64,000 nucleotides of DNA. It comes from an uncultured Amphritea sp. Lineage in GTDB: Bacteria > Pseudomonadota > Gammaproteobacteria > Pseudomonadales > Balneatricaceae. The first letter of the stretch is position 1, and each line of letters starts with the position of its first letter. The DNA is taken from NCBI RefSeq assembly GCF_937127095.1, contig NZ_CAKZLP010000004.1, positions 1-64,000 of the forward strand, written 5' to 3'. Of this stretch, positions 8,610 to 18,448 are shown in pieces. Under the pieces are notes generated by a model. That model saw nothing but the letters and a program-made list of their open reading frames with translations. It was not told the origin of the DNA and ran no database searches. The position numbers and the translations under genes are program-made.

Positions 8610-9264
8610 CAGGCACCTCCTCAGTCACAATGGCCTCAATTTCTTCGTGCGCCGCTTCGGCAGACGCAGTTTCGGGTGAGTAGCTATCTATATAACGATT
8701 GAGTGTACCCACGTATGCTGTACTTACCACCCGGGTGATGTTGGGGAGTACCGTCACCTCCTGAAGTTTCGTATCGGGATCTCTGTTTCCGAGTTCAATA
8801 ATTCCCTTTTTCCTTAAATTTTCCAGTGCGGAGTTGGTATCTGATATGGAAGGTATTTCTCCCTTGACCTGTTCGTACTGGTTTAGAAGTTCCGCCGTTG
8901 GCGGTGTCACACGTCCGAGATCAGTTCGTCCCATTGACGCTTCAGCATCATACATTTTCCGTAGAATAAGCAGGAATAGCGTGGAGATGATATCCAGTTG
9001 TTTACCGGAGCCTCGCGGTAAAATCCCCGCATAGCCGAAGTTGCGATCGTAGTACCACATCATATCCAACCCATCAAAGAGCTTGTGAAAATAGGACTGA
9101 TTCTCATGACACAACTTAAAGTGCTCTTTTTGGCCTCGTTTTCCCTTCCATACCCACTGTTTCTGCAGTAGATACGCCGCCGTGTTGCGCAGGCTATCAG
9201 CATAGTCAGTAGATTTGTTCGACTCGATATCTTTAAGCTCTCTGAGCATAATGTCACTAGCCAT
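8593..9264 (-). CDS. jetB: Wadjet kleisin-associated subunit JetB
   Basis: 223 residues, assigned by position between jetA and jetC and by its MukE/KITE-like make-up: helical N-terminus, then GILPRGSGKQLDIISTLFLLI and a winged-helix-like segment with SALENLRKKGIIELG. In the complex it should bind the JetA kleisin and the DNA. It overlaps both neighbours (8 bp with jetA, 17 bp with jetC), implying coupled translation and fixed stoichiometry. Confidence 0.9.
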   Translation of the reverse strand: MASDIMLRELKDIESNKSTDYADSLRNTAAYLLQKQWVWKGKRGQKEHFKLCHENQSYFHKLFDGLDMMWYYDRNFGYAGILPRGSGKQLDIISTLFLLILRKMYDAEASMGRTDLGRVTPPTAELLNQYEQVKGEIPSISDTNSALENLRKKGIIELGNRDPDTKLQEVTVLPNITRVVSTAYVGTLNRYIDSYSPETASAEAAHEEIEAIVTEEVPDDSAE

Positions 9265-10660
9265 GTAAGCGCTTCTCCGTGGTGGCGTGCCGGGTGATTG
9301 TCAAGCGACGACCGGCCATCTGTTTAAGGTCTGTCCACTCCTCTTCGTCAAACTCAACGCTGTACGTTGACTGCAATGGGTAGAGTGGATGCGTTTTCGA
9401 TACGCCCTGCGCCAAAAGGCGCAAATGAAGTGCTGCCATCATGTCATCAGCGGTATCAATCCTGAAGTCATCCGTGGTTATCTGAACCCGACCATCAAGA
9501 TTGGACTCAATGAAATTTGCAACACGCGCAGGATCATATTTCTGGAAGTTTATGTGTTCTTGCTTGAGCTGGTTGTATGCCCGTTTTTCCCACAGAGGTT
9601 TTTGCTGTCTCCGTGCCGTTGGAGCAGGCGGTACAGGCTTTGCCTTGGGCGTAGCCAATCGGCAATCGGCAAGAAGTTCTTCACCTATTAACGGGCTAGG
9701 TAAGGCATCTAACAAAGCATCACTCCCAATGCGGTCAAGCAGCGCCTGAATTTGTTGTCCCATATTGCTTGGGGTGTGCACGGTATACTTGATCTTCTCG
9801 TTCATCCGACGGGTTATGCGGCGAGCGTAGTCCTGTGTCTTCTTGAATAGTGGATTAATTCCATCAAACGCTTTACTTAAGCGGTCCAGATCTGCTTCTA
9901 CAAGCTGAACAGAAGGGTTTGAAATATCGTCACGCTTATAGGCTTTAGCACAGGCCTCTATGCGATCTGGATTGAAGCGAATATCGCTAACCAGCTTACG
10001 AATCGTACTGGCATGAAGGTTGGGGTTTCCTCTCAGAGCCAGTTTCTCAATATTAGGCAGAAAAAGCTCGCCCAAGTATTCTTCAAAATAAAAGGCGAAA
10101 TTATTACTGCCCCGGGCGGTTCCGCCACTGATCACATGATGGATTTCGCGGATGTTGCCAACGAGAGCTCTGAGTATGTTTGAGAAACTTTCCATGTCAT
10201 CAGCCGCTTTACGCACTAATGATCCGTTACTTGGGTCTTTTACCACTTCAAAGAGGTTAGAGCGTACAGCCAAACACACCACACCTAACGATGGGTGTTC
10301 AGCACTCATACTGCCAAGGAAATGCAGCAGTCTTCGCGCATCTTGCGCCATCCAGACAACATATCGATAACCACTTTCCTGCTCTTCCCGAATCCACCCC
10401 GTATCACGGAGACGGTTATAGACGTACTGTTCTGGTGCAGGGTTTCCTGACGCGGCCTCACCCGAGTTTATTTCAAGGCTCAAGTTTTTATTAGCGATAT
10501 AGTCCCGTAGAAAGACTCGTACTTGTTGCGGCGTGGGCTCATCGACCAACTGCGTCGGGTCCAGGAAGATATCGAGCTCTACTAATAAAGAGAGCACAGA
10601 CCGCCCATTCTCGCCCGAGATCGGTTTAAACAAATTGGTATTTAGTGTGGCAAAGCTCAT
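9257..10660 (-). CDS. jetA: Wadjet kleisin subunit JetA
   Basis: 467 residues, the size of MukF-like JetA. N-terminal winged-helix region (residues 1-110, with NRLRDTGWIREEQESGYRYV near 80-100), then a long helical middle and a C-terminal segment rich in charged helices. It is the first gene of jetABCD; the promoter lies in the 173-bp divergent gap shared with the WYL regulator gene. The subunit sizes (467/223/1174/412) fit type I Wadjet best, but the subtype was not tested by alignment. Confidence 0.92.
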   Translation of the reverse strand: MSFATLNTNLFKPISGENGRSVLSLLVELDIFLDPTQLVDEPTPQQVRVFLRDYIANKNLSLEINSGEAASGNPAPEQYVYNRLRDTGWIREEQESGYRYVVWMAQDARRLLHFLGSMSAEHPSLGVVCLAVRSNLFEVVKDPSNGSLVRKAADDMESFSNILRALVGNIREIHHVISGGTARGSNNFAFYFEEYLGELFLPNIEKLALRGNPNLHASTIRKLVSDIRFNPDRIEACAKAYKRDDISNPSVQLVEADLDRLSKAFDGINPLFKKTQDYARRITRRMNEKIKYTVHTPSNMGQQIQALLDRIGSDALLDALPSPLIGEELLADCRLATPKAKPVPPAPTARRQQKPLWEKRAYNQLKQEHINFQKYDPARVANFIESNLDGRVQITTDDFRIDTADDMMAALHLRLLAQGVSKTHPLYPLQSTYSVEFDEEEWTDLKQMAGRRLTITRHATTEKRLHG

Positions 10661-10742
10661 CGAATCGCCCTGTTATCCTTTGTTACGCCCAAATCTGCTT
10701 AGAATCAATGCAGACTATTTATTGTTATATACTTTATACACC

Positions 10743-10759
10743 CCTATATTTAATATAGG
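10743..10759. promoter_or_regulatory. palindromic operator between jetA and the WYL regulator gene
   Basis: CCTATATT-T-AATATAGG is a perfect 8+1+8 palindrome in the middle of the divergent promoter region. It is a likely binding site for the adjacent WYL regulator, which would repress both itself and the Wadjet operon. Confidence 0.6.
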
Positions 10760-10833
10760 TAGTAGATATTTATACAGTAGTAGCATACACTTTCCTGCGT
10801 ATAAGCAACTAAGCGTGAGAATAAGGCCCGTAT

Positions 10834-11826
10834 ATGCAGTACTCACAGTACATGAAACCCGTAATCGCGTCAGACACGCAAAAAATCTCAGTGACAGATC
10901 TGGCCAGTAAGCGGCTTGAAACTGGGGCGTACTCACATTCTCAGTGGCTGCGTTTGTGTTACATTGAGCGACAGCTACTTTGGGAGCGACGTTTAACAAC
11001 GACCATGCTGATGGAGACCTTTGGTATCTCGCGTCCCCAGGCTCAGAAAGATATAAAGCTTTACCAGCAGCTTGCACCTAAGGCAGTAAAGCCATATCAG
11101 CTAGGTATTCCCTACCATCAACCCACTGAAAGCTTTGAGCCGGTCCTGTTGTCTGAGGCCGATTTACAGTGGCAGGCCATTGAAGAGTATGCTCCGCCCA
11201 TAGCTGCCCACGCCACTGAAATGCCTATGCTGATTCGCCATCATAATCTGCGTGTTCTAGCCCGGTTGCTTTCGGTCATTGAACACCAGCGGTCTATCGA
11301 AGCGGTGATTGCTACAATGAGTTCACCCAAAGGACGTGGCCGACGGTTAACGCCTACTGCCGTTGCGTTTGTTAATAATCGTTACCACGTACGCGCCTTT
11401 TGCTGGGATAACATGGCGTACCGTGATTTTCTTATTGGCCGCTTCAAAACCACCCCAAAAGTGATTAAACCCTCGAAGAGCGCAAAGGACTGGGGGGATA
11501 ACGCGCCTGCTTTTGAACGCTGTAGAGGTATACCCCCTGAGCCGGATACTGAGTGGGAGCAGATGATCGAACTTGAACTAAGACCTAATCCTCAACTCAG
11601 CCAAGATCAGCAGGCATTAATCGTGACTGATTATGAGTTAGATCAAGGGGGAACCGCCAAGCGGATCGTTCTTCGCAAATCATTAATCGGTTATTTCTTA
11701 GTTGATAATCGTATCCCTTGTAGCGAAGTTGAATACAAACTTGCTATAGATAAAAACCCAAGTGCTTGGCCTGTCTTTGCCTTTACTGTTGACACAAATA
11801 GGCTTGCTCACGAACTCGGTTTCTAA
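10834..11826 (+). CDS. WYL-domain transcriptional regulator (BrxR/CapW-like)
   Basis: 330 residues. An N-terminal winged helix (residues ~40-75, with TTTMLMETFGISRPQAQKDI) is followed by a WYL-type sensor domain around 160-215 (PTAVAFVNNRYHVRAFCWD, then YRDFLIGRF) and a C-terminal WCX-like extension. Regulators of this build commonly sit divergently beside BREX, CBASS and other defence operons and repress them until a nucleic-acid signal is sensed. Here it faces jetABCD across a perfect palindrome, so control of Wadjet is the obvious role, though this is inference from position. Confidence 0.88.
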   Translation: MQYSQYMKPVIASDTQKISVTDLASKRLETGAYSHSQWLRLCYIERQLLWERRLTTTMLMETFGISRPQAQKDIKLYQQLAPKAVKPYQLGIPYHQPTESFEPVLLSEADLQWQAIEEYAPPIAAHATEMPMLIRHHNLRVLARLLSVIEHQRSIEAVIATMSSPKGRGRRLTPTAVAFVNNRYHVRAFCWDNMAYRDFLIGRFKTTPKVIKPSKSAKDWGDNAPAFERCRGIPPEPDTEWEQMIELELRPNPQLSQDQQALIVTDYELDQGGTAKRIVLRKSLIGYFLVDNRIPCSEVEYKLAIDKNPSAWPVFAFTVDTNRLAHELGF

Positions 11827-12108
11827 CCTGACTGAAACCTTGGTGGGAATTGGAAGCAGCTTAGAAGCAAGGTTAGGTTAGCTGACCTACCCAAGATATA
11901 GCCTTTGGATCATTAGCCCCAGTCAGGGTTCAAGCCACGCAAACGTCCGAAATAAGTAAAGCGGCCTCTTTGCTTAAGCATCCAAGCAACTTTTGAACGA
12001 AATAGCCTAGCTCCTGCAATAACGATGCAAGTCCAACCTCAGAATGCAAATGGCCTTTGTTGCCGACTGGAGTGCACCGAAATTCAGTAGATCTAATTTG
12101 AGCATATA
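11827..12108. other. gene-free gap between the two defence operons
   Basis: 282 bp with no supported gene, no clear terminator and no repeat. It separates the convergent ends of the WYL regulator and the nuclease operon; a boundary between two independently acquired modules would fit. Confidence 0.4.
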
Positions 12109-13419
12109 TCAGGTCTTTTTCTTCACCAACTGTCCAGTGGTATTGTCCATTCGATAGAAGACGATGCTGCCATCAATTATCCGTTTAGCAACTTCTCTGG
12201 CCGTCTCCAAAGGAACTGAAAACCACTCTTTCGGGTGATAAGCCTTACCGTCTTTGCCTATTAGCGTCATTTTTAGGCGCTGCGCATGTAGAAACCCATG
12301 AATAAGGCTTTCAAACTTATTGGGATTTAGGTTGTAACACTCCATGGAAGCAAGAATCTTCACCGGAGCTTCCAAAAATGCCGTATCACTCTCAGCATTT
12401 CTCGTTCTTTCCTCAACGGTTAACTCGGTATAGCCGATCTTAACCAAGTTAGGCACTTTTTTCAGGTCAGGGTTATCGCCTTTGGTAGTGACGAAGTATA
12501 TCTGACCGGCACGCTTATCCTTATGGGACACGTTATTGAAAGCATCAACAACTGAGTCGGCCTCACGGATGATACGGCGCCCCGTTTCGTCCTGATAGAG
12601 GCGTTTAGCAAGCGAGCGTAGAAGATGATTTGATTCCGTCCCGTTCTCGAAAATCACGCGCAGCCTGGGATTGTATCTCCCCATGTTATCTTCACGATAC
12701 TCACCTATCTCATCGATCAGGCATACCACACCGTCCAAAATGAAAATATCACCAGACTGTACCTGCGAGACTTGCTGGAACCGTACCGTTTTAGCTTCGC
12801 CAGACTTCAATTTTTCGTGTATCTCATAAAAGATGGATTCAAACTCATAAAAGTCCAGACATGTACGTTGCTGTGCAATCTCATCAGGCGTTTCCCTACC
12901 TGTTACAAAGGATACGTTGACAGGCTCAAAGATACTGGTATCTCCCTGATCTATTTCCGCAAACGCATTACTAGAAAAAATATCCTCAAGAGACGTCACC
13001 TCATCGTCCTTATCCTCAGCAGCATCAGGGGAAGCCTGCACTATTTCACTATCCGGGATATTTTGTTCTGCCAACGCAAAATCACGAGGTTCAATTTCGC
13101 CTACAAGCTCCACAGTCTCCGGAAGCAAACGGTGGTGATCATAAGGTTTTAGAGTCGCATAGAGCTCACGGTTACTGATATAGCCATTCAGACGTCTTGC
13201 AAGCAGCTTTTCAGGCAGCGTACCTGTACTCTCTGGTGCTCTTTTATTTTGATCAACGAAGGCATTGATCTCTTCGAACTTGGACACCTCAAGTGGTGCG
13301 CCACTGCTAGATCGTTTAGCCTGAACATCAAGTAGTCCAAACTCATCCGGGCCATTAAAAATATCATCCAGTGAAGGGCGTACCGCGCCCTTGTTTCTAT
13401 CATGGTTGATAGGCGGCAT
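12109..13419 (-). CDS. GIY-YIG (T5orf172-type) nuclease-domain protein
   Basis: 436 residues. The C-terminal ~110 residues form a T5orf172-like GIY-YIG domain: GQIYFVTTKG, then NLVKIGYTELTVEERTRNAE and KFESLIHGFLHAQRL, which supply the GIY/YIG-like strands, the arginine helix and the catalytic-type glutamate. The N-terminal half is low-complexity and acidic, with a conserved-looking core around residues 200-310. A GGGAG Shine-Dalgarno precedes the ATG. It is the last gene of a methyltransferase-helicase-nuclease operon and is presumably the DNA-cutting component. Confidence 0.85.
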   Translation of the reverse strand: MPPINHDRNKGAVRPSLDDIFNGPDEFGLLDVQAKRSSSGAPLEVSKFEEINAFVDQNKRAPESTGTLPEKLLARRLNGYISNRELYATLKPYDHHRLLPETVELVGEIEPRDFALAEQNIPDSEIVQASPDAAEDKDDEVTSLEDIFSSNAFAEIDQGDTSIFEPVNVSFVTGRETPDEIAQQRTCLDFYEFESIFYEIHEKLKSGEAKTVRFQQVSQVQSGDIFILDGVVCLIDEIGEYREDNMGRYNPRLRVIFENGTESNHLLRSLAKRLYQDETGRRIIREADSVVDAFNNVSHKDKRAGQIYFVTTKGDNPDLKKVPNLVKIGYTELTVEERTRNAESDTAFLEAPVKILASMECYNLNPNKFESLIHGFLHAQRLKMTLIGKDGKAYHPKEWFSVPLETAREVAKRIIDGSIVFYRMDNTTGQLVKKKT

Positions 13420-13430
13420 CCTACATCTCC

Positions 13431-15503
13431 CTATGCGCTCTGCGGCTTAGCTGCTTTGTGCTCCTGGGCCTTACGCTTGATGTAGGCCAATGCCTCAGCC
13501 AAACGGCGCTCATACAGATCGCTGGCTGTTGCAGAAGGCTCACATCCCTTGTTCTTCATGAATTCGTTGATACGGGGCCATAGAACAACAGCTTCCTGTT
13601 CGGTCATCTGAGAACGCATACCCACCACAGTATCCTGAATAGTTTTCAGCACAGACGGAGTGACCGCTTTTGAGAGAATTTCGTAGGCTCCCTGGAATGG
13701 ATTGATCTGCCGGATCAAGTCAACATTCAGGTGTTCGATTTTGACGAACTTGTTGCCAATCTGAACAAACTTACGATTGGCCTTAGGATCACTATTAGAT
13801 GACTCTTGATTGGGTTTGGGCGCAGATCCAGTTTCAACCTGATAAGCAGCGGGCGTCCCCTCTTCTACACCTGAAGGCACAATAATTTCTGCACCTTCCG
13901 GAAGATCCAATTCATCAAACAGACCACCGGTGGACTGGATCGCCATAGACGCATGAACAGCTTCGGATACAGTCTGTACTTCATGGGCATCCATATCGGG
14001 ATACAATTTTTCGACCACCTTAGGAATTTCAACCGATTCCATTACTTCGGAATCAGCATCCCCCGTCACAGCAGGCGCTATGACTTCAGGCTTTTGTAGG
14101 ATGGCCGCTTTAATGTTGTCTATGTTTTCCAAGGCCTTGACGACCTTGTCTGAAACTGGCGCCGTAGTATCTTCAATCACTACAGTACCCGGTTCTACCT
14201 CCTCACCGGGCATGAAGCGTGAACGGGGTTTAAAGGTTATGGCTGGGGCTAGTACCTGCTCCATTAATAGCGATACAGTAATAGCCTTGAGCATGTTGTT
14301 GACCGATACCTTAACGTCATCGTCTTCAGCATCAGGCTGGGCAATCAGGTTGGTGAACTGAGCGTGAGGCTTACCCTCACAGTCACGGGTAGCCCGTCCA
14401 ATGATCTGGATGATCTCGGTCAAAGAGGATCGATAGCCAATGGTCAGTACATGTTCGCACCACGGCCAATCAAAGCCTTCTTTGGCCATACCCAACGCAA
14501 TGATGATGTCGACATCTTCGGCTTTTGATACATTACGCAGGTAGTTCTGCACCTCAATCCGCATCGGGCCATCGTCCACTAAATCAGCCACTTTAAGTAT
14601 CCGGCCAGTTGAATCCTTGACCGTGATGATGCCAGTTTTCATGTCCTTCTCGATTACGTCACCAATGGCATCCAGGATGTAATCGACTTCAGCCAGCTTA
14701 TCTTTGGTCGATTCCACCGCATTTACGTTCGGGATATGGACGATCGTTTTTTTCTTGGTATCCAGAACCTTATGAACGGCATCGATGTAACGCCCCGTGT
14801 AGAAGTGGTAGCCAATGCCTAATGATTTGAGGTGCTCGTAGCCGTTCAGCTGCTCGTAATAGGAGTACGTGACCTGAGTGAATTTCTCCTCATCCTCAGG
14901 CAGCAGGATAGGTACCGCATCACCACGAAAGTAAGAGCCGGTCATCGCAATGATATGTGCATTAGAGCCTGCCATTATGCCATCAATCAGCCCCCCAAGG
15001 CGGTTCTCACCATCGGCCGAGGTATGATGAAATTCATCGACCGCCAACAAGGAATCATTGAAGTCAGCCGGCTTGAGTTCCTGATAGGCGAAACGCAATG
15101 TGGCATGGGTGCATATCAAAACACTGGCATCCGGATCGGACATGAAACGAACGAAGGCTTTTACCTTCTGAGCTTCGCCACCAGGGATACAAAGATTGTA
15201 GTTTGGCTGCACAATCCAATCAGAAAAAAAACCACCACTGGTCAGATCCGTGTCCTTAAATGAAGCGCCGATACTCATCTCTGGCACGGCAACGATGACC
15301 TTTTTCAACCCTTGGTATTGTAGTTTGTCCAGTCCCAGAAACATCAAAGCCCGTGACTTGCCAGAAGCAGGTGGTGCTTTCAGCAATAGATACTGGGCAT
15401 CACGCGCCTCATACGCACGAGCCTGCATTTCACGCATACCCTTGGTATCAAGATTTGAGCTCTTACCAGTTTGCTTATACTGGACAGTTAACAGATCAGC
15501 CAT
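13431..15503 (-). CDS. DEAD/DEAH-box helicase of the R-M-like operon
   Basis: About 690 residues. Superfamily 2 motifs: Walker A LKAPPASGKSRALMFL (about 44-58), Walker B VDEFHHT (about 155), motif III AMTGSYF (about 188), and motifs V/VI in GMAKEGFDWPWCEHVL then IIQIIGRATRD (about 340-385). The C-terminal 250 residues are acidic and not recognised. The ATG chosen lies just after the methyltransferase stop; a GTG two codons earlier overlaps that stop. It probably translocates DNA for the partner nuclease, as in type I/III-like systems. Confidence 0.9.
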   Translation of the reverse strand: MADLLTVQYKQTGKSSNLDTKGMREMQARAYEARDAQYLLLKAPPASGKSRALMFLGLDKLQYQGLKKVIVAVPEMSIGASFKDTDLTSGGFFSDWIVQPNYNLCIPGGEAQKVKAFVRFMSDPDASVLICTHATLRFAYQELKPADFNDSLLAVDEFHHTSADGENRLGGLIDGIMAGSNAHIIAMTGSYFRGDAVPILLPEDEEKFTQVTYSYYEQLNGYEHLKSLGIGYHFYTGRYIDAVHKVLDTKKKTIVHIPNVNAVESTKDKLAEVDYILDAIGDVIEKDMKTGIITVKDSTGRILKVADLVDDGPMRIEVQNYLRNVSKAEDVDIIIALGMAKEGFDWPWCEHVLTIGYRSSLTEIIQIIGRATRDCEGKPHAQFTNLIAQPDAEDDDVKVSVNNMLKAITVSLLMEQVLAPAITFKPRSRFMPGEEVEPGTVVIEDTTAPVSDKVVKALENIDNIKAAILQKPEVIAPAVTGDADSEVMESVEIPKVVEKLYPDMDAHEVQTVSEAVHASMAIQSTGGLFDELDLPEGAEIIVPSGVEEGTPAAYQVETGSAPKPNQESSNSDPKANRKFVQIGNKFVKIEHLNVDLIRQINPFQGAYEILSKAVTPSVLKTIQDTVVGMRSQMTEQEAVVLWPRINEFMKNKGCEPSATASDLYERRLAEALAYIKRKAQEHKAAKPQSA

Positions 15504-15505
15504 AA

Positions 15506-18244
15506 TCACTTACTCCGTGTGGTTTTCTTTTTGGCAGGCACCTTAGCATTCTCTTTGGCAATCAACTTCTCGTAACGAGTAAACAGGTGCTCCAAACGCT
15601 CTGAAGCATCGCGGAACGGCCTATCGCGATAGAGTTTTTCAACCGCACTATCCAGAGTTTTGTGGGCCTCGCGCAACGGCTCAGGCATCTTGTCTGGGTC
15701 GTACAGGTGGGCCAAAGACTTATCCGGGTAGTCTTCTCGAACCAGCAAGACCTCCTCGGCCAGCGCTTCGATCTGCTTGCGTTGTTGATCTGTCACATCA
15801 GGCCAAGGGTAAGTGTTGTAAACCAATGTGGCAGAATAGCGATAACGGCTTTCCAATCGCCCTGCAACAGCTCGCATCCAATCATTGTGCATTTCGGAGG
15901 TGAGAATACCGAATTCATACAAAGCGGCATCAGGGATAATCAGGTTGAGGTTCGTAGATATAACATCAGATCCAAACAAGCCAATAGGTACATATTCTCT
16001 ACGCTCAGATGATACAGCGGGAACAATCATGAAAGATTCAGGATTTCTTGTCTCTCGAAACTGATGAGGTCTGTTTGCTAGTTTACGGGCACCTGAATCT
16101 CGACTTGCAAGGCGAATTTGTCTAACTGCATCGACTCTCTGCTTTACTAAGGGCATCACTTCAATTTCCTCTGAGGAAGCATCTGCAAGCCACAAGCACC
16201 ATCGCTCTTTAGCTTGTAGGAATTCTTGTGCTCCCATGAGGCGTTTTATCCACCTTGTTGCATTCGGTTCATTTGTAACCAAGTTACTTTTTTCTTCAGG
16301 AGATAGGAGTAATTGACCTCCATCTGTTGGTTGACTGCCTTTAACCATGACAGGACTGCCAACAAGAGGGGTGGTTCTGCTTGAAACTACCGTATCCCTA
16401 GCGTCTACAAGGTACGGATTGATATTCGCAGCTGCGATACAATGAACTGTGTTTTTAACGGTTGTCTTGAATAAGGCCTTTTCTTTTACACTTGCTGCAT
16501 TAGCAACACCTATAACAACAACGTGGACAGCCGCATTTTGCTTAGCATGGTTTTTCCAAGGGAAGGTCTGATAAGCGAAGCGAATCTTTAGGTTTTTTTG
16601 AAAGATCTCCGGCCAAAGTACCCCAACCTGATCACCTTGACAGATAGAATTGGTAGATACAAAAGCGAACTCTGCCTGCTTACTTTCAATGTAGTTAGCC
16701 CCTTTCCAAAACCAGCAAGTTACAAAATCAAGTATGCCGAATGACTTAAACCCATAAAAAACTTCTGCCATGTCTGCATTCTGATCAGCATTACGTCCTC
16801 CATTGCCAAGAAATGGAGGATTACCGCAGAGATAGACTTCATATAGATTCCCATTAGAATCAATAGTCGAGCAGACTTCGTCCCAGTCCCTGCGCAACGC
16901 ATTACCACAAACAACGTTGCCTGAATCTCGAAGCGGAAGTGCCGCCTCGGCGTAGCCAAACTTGGCTTTAAAAGCCATGTTCATCTGGTGTTCGGCCAAC
17001 CATAGAGACAAGATTGCTACTTCATGGGCGAAGTCGTCAATTTCAATTCCAAAGAACTGCGATAGACGAATACCGGAATAATACATTTCATTCTGGCCTG
17101 ATACGACATTCAGTGCGTCGATCACTTCCATTTCCAGCTTACGTAGTTCCTTATAAGCGATAATCAGGAAGTTACCTGAGCCACAGGCAGGATCGAAAAC
17201 ACGAAGGTTCTGAAGCCTTACAAGCAGTTCCTTGAGCTTGCGTTCGCTCTTGCGGGACTTCTCCAACTCCGCATAGAGCTTATCGAGGAACAAGGGCTGT
17301 ATCACCTTCATAATGTTCGACACGGATGTGTAATGCTGTCCAAGATTGCCGCGCTGTTCTTCATCAATGACCGCCTGGAACATCGAGCCAAAGATGTCAG
17401 GATTGATCTCTGACCAGTCCAAAGAGCCACAATCGATAAGGATGCGACGCGCTTTGCGACCAAATTCTGGGATGGGCTCATCATCACGGAACAGGCCACC
17501 GTTCACATACGGAAACGCCTGAAAGTGAGCAGACATCTCTTTGCGCTCAGGTGCAGCTGAATCCAGGTTCAGCACGGTAAACAGGTCTGTGAAAAACTGA
17601 TCAACGTCAGAGCCATCATCCTGAGTGCATGACTGAATGGCCGTAGTCATCTGAGCCTGCTCAAAGATGCCCGTATCTTCGGCATAGAAACAAAACAACA
17701 GACGAGTGAGAAAGACGTTTAGCGCGTGAAGGTCCTCAGGTTTAGAAAGGTCGTTGCGTTCTCGGATCAGGTCAAACAACTGCCCCATTTTCTCAGAGGC
17801 TTTTACGTCCGCAGGATGCTCTGAATGCATGACTGCTTTTTCGTAACCCGCCAGAGGCAGGAAGAAAGCGTACTGTTTATCCAGTTCATCCATAGACGTA
17901 TCAAGTCGCTCATCCGCCTTGAGATCGAACGCCACCAGGCTATCGAAGTTGGTTACGATCACAAAACGAATATCATTGCGAGCGACCACATCACTTGCCT
18001 TAAGCGATTCAGCTTCAGCATCAAGGTCAGCGCTTGTCGGGACTACACGGAAATAAAGTTTCTTCTTCAGGCCTATATCACCGCCCGCACCTACATTGCG
18101 ACTGTCCCCACCTTTACGAAGCCGGGTGATCGTACTCTTCGGGAAGCCGTAAGCGTCTAGGAATGAAAAAATGAACTCATCGGGATTGAGGTCGGTGCAA
18201 GCCTGCTCCAGTGATTCGATAATACGTGCCTGACTAATGGCCAT
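15506..18244 (-). CDS. class I DNA methyltransferase (MmeI/type IIG-like)
   Basis: 912 residues. Methyltransferase motif I VFDPACGSGNFLIIAY (about 350-365) and motif IV NPPFLGNGG (about 475) mark an N6-adenine amino-methyltransferase. A helical linker precedes them (residues ~160-330, with QHYTSVSNIMKVI), and the C-terminal region (about 640-860) resembles a target-recognition domain. The N-terminal region occupies the place of the MmeI nuclease, but no clear PD-ExK triad is visible, so cleavage is probably done by the downstream GIY-YIG protein. AAGGAG lies seven bases before the start. First gene of a three-gene operon. Confidence 0.9.
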   Translation of the reverse strand: MAISQARIIESLEQACTDLNPDEFIFSFLDAYGFPKSTITRLRKGGDSRNVGAGGDIGLKKKLYFRVVPTSADLDAEAESLKASDVVARNDIRFVIVTNFDSLVAFDLKADERLDTSMDELDKQYAFFLPLAGYEKAVMHSEHPADVKASEKMGQLFDLIRERNDLSKPEDLHALNVFLTRLLFCFYAEDTGIFEQAQMTTAIQSCTQDDGSDVDQFFTDLFTVLNLDSAAPERKEMSAHFQAFPYVNGGLFRDDEPIPEFGRKARRILIDCGSLDWSEINPDIFGSMFQAVIDEEQRGNLGQHYTSVSNIMKVIQPLFLDKLYAELEKSRKSERKLKELLVRLQNLRVFDPACGSGNFLIIAYKELRKLEMEVIDALNVVSGQNEMYYSGIRLSQFFGIEIDDFAHEVAILSLWLAEHQMNMAFKAKFGYAEAALPLRDSGNVVCGNALRRDWDEVCSTIDSNGNLYEVYLCGNPPFLGNGGRNADQNADMAEVFYGFKSFGILDFVTCWFWKGANYIESKQAEFAFVSTNSICQGDQVGVLWPEIFQKNLKIRFAYQTFPWKNHAKQNAAVHVVVIGVANAASVKEKALFKTTVKNTVHCIAAANINPYLVDARDTVVSSRTTPLVGSPVMVKGSQPTDGGQLLLSPEEKSNLVTNEPNATRWIKRLMGAQEFLQAKERWCLWLADASSEEIEVMPLVKQRVDAVRQIRLASRDSGARKLANRPHQFRETRNPESFMIVPAVSSERREYVPIGLFGSDVISTNLNLIIPDAALYEFGILTSEMHNDWMRAVAGRLESRYRYSATLVYNTYPWPDVTDQQRKQIEALAEEVLLVREDYPDKSLAHLYDPDKMPEPLREAHKTLDSAVEKLYRDRPFRDASERLEHLFTRYEKLIAKENAKVPAKKKTTRSK

Positions 18245-18448
18245 GCGTCAGCTCCTTGTGCCGATCATTCGTCGTACCTTCGACTTATGCGAACTCTGAA
18301 TAACTCTGATGAACGGAGACAATATACACACCTTGCTCCAGATAATGAATAGTTGAAGTCTTACCAAAATTCAGAATCAAACTATGCTCAATCCCCCTAA
18401 AATAGTATGACATACGCATTCGGGCAAAGAGCTACAGTGGCGGCGCAG

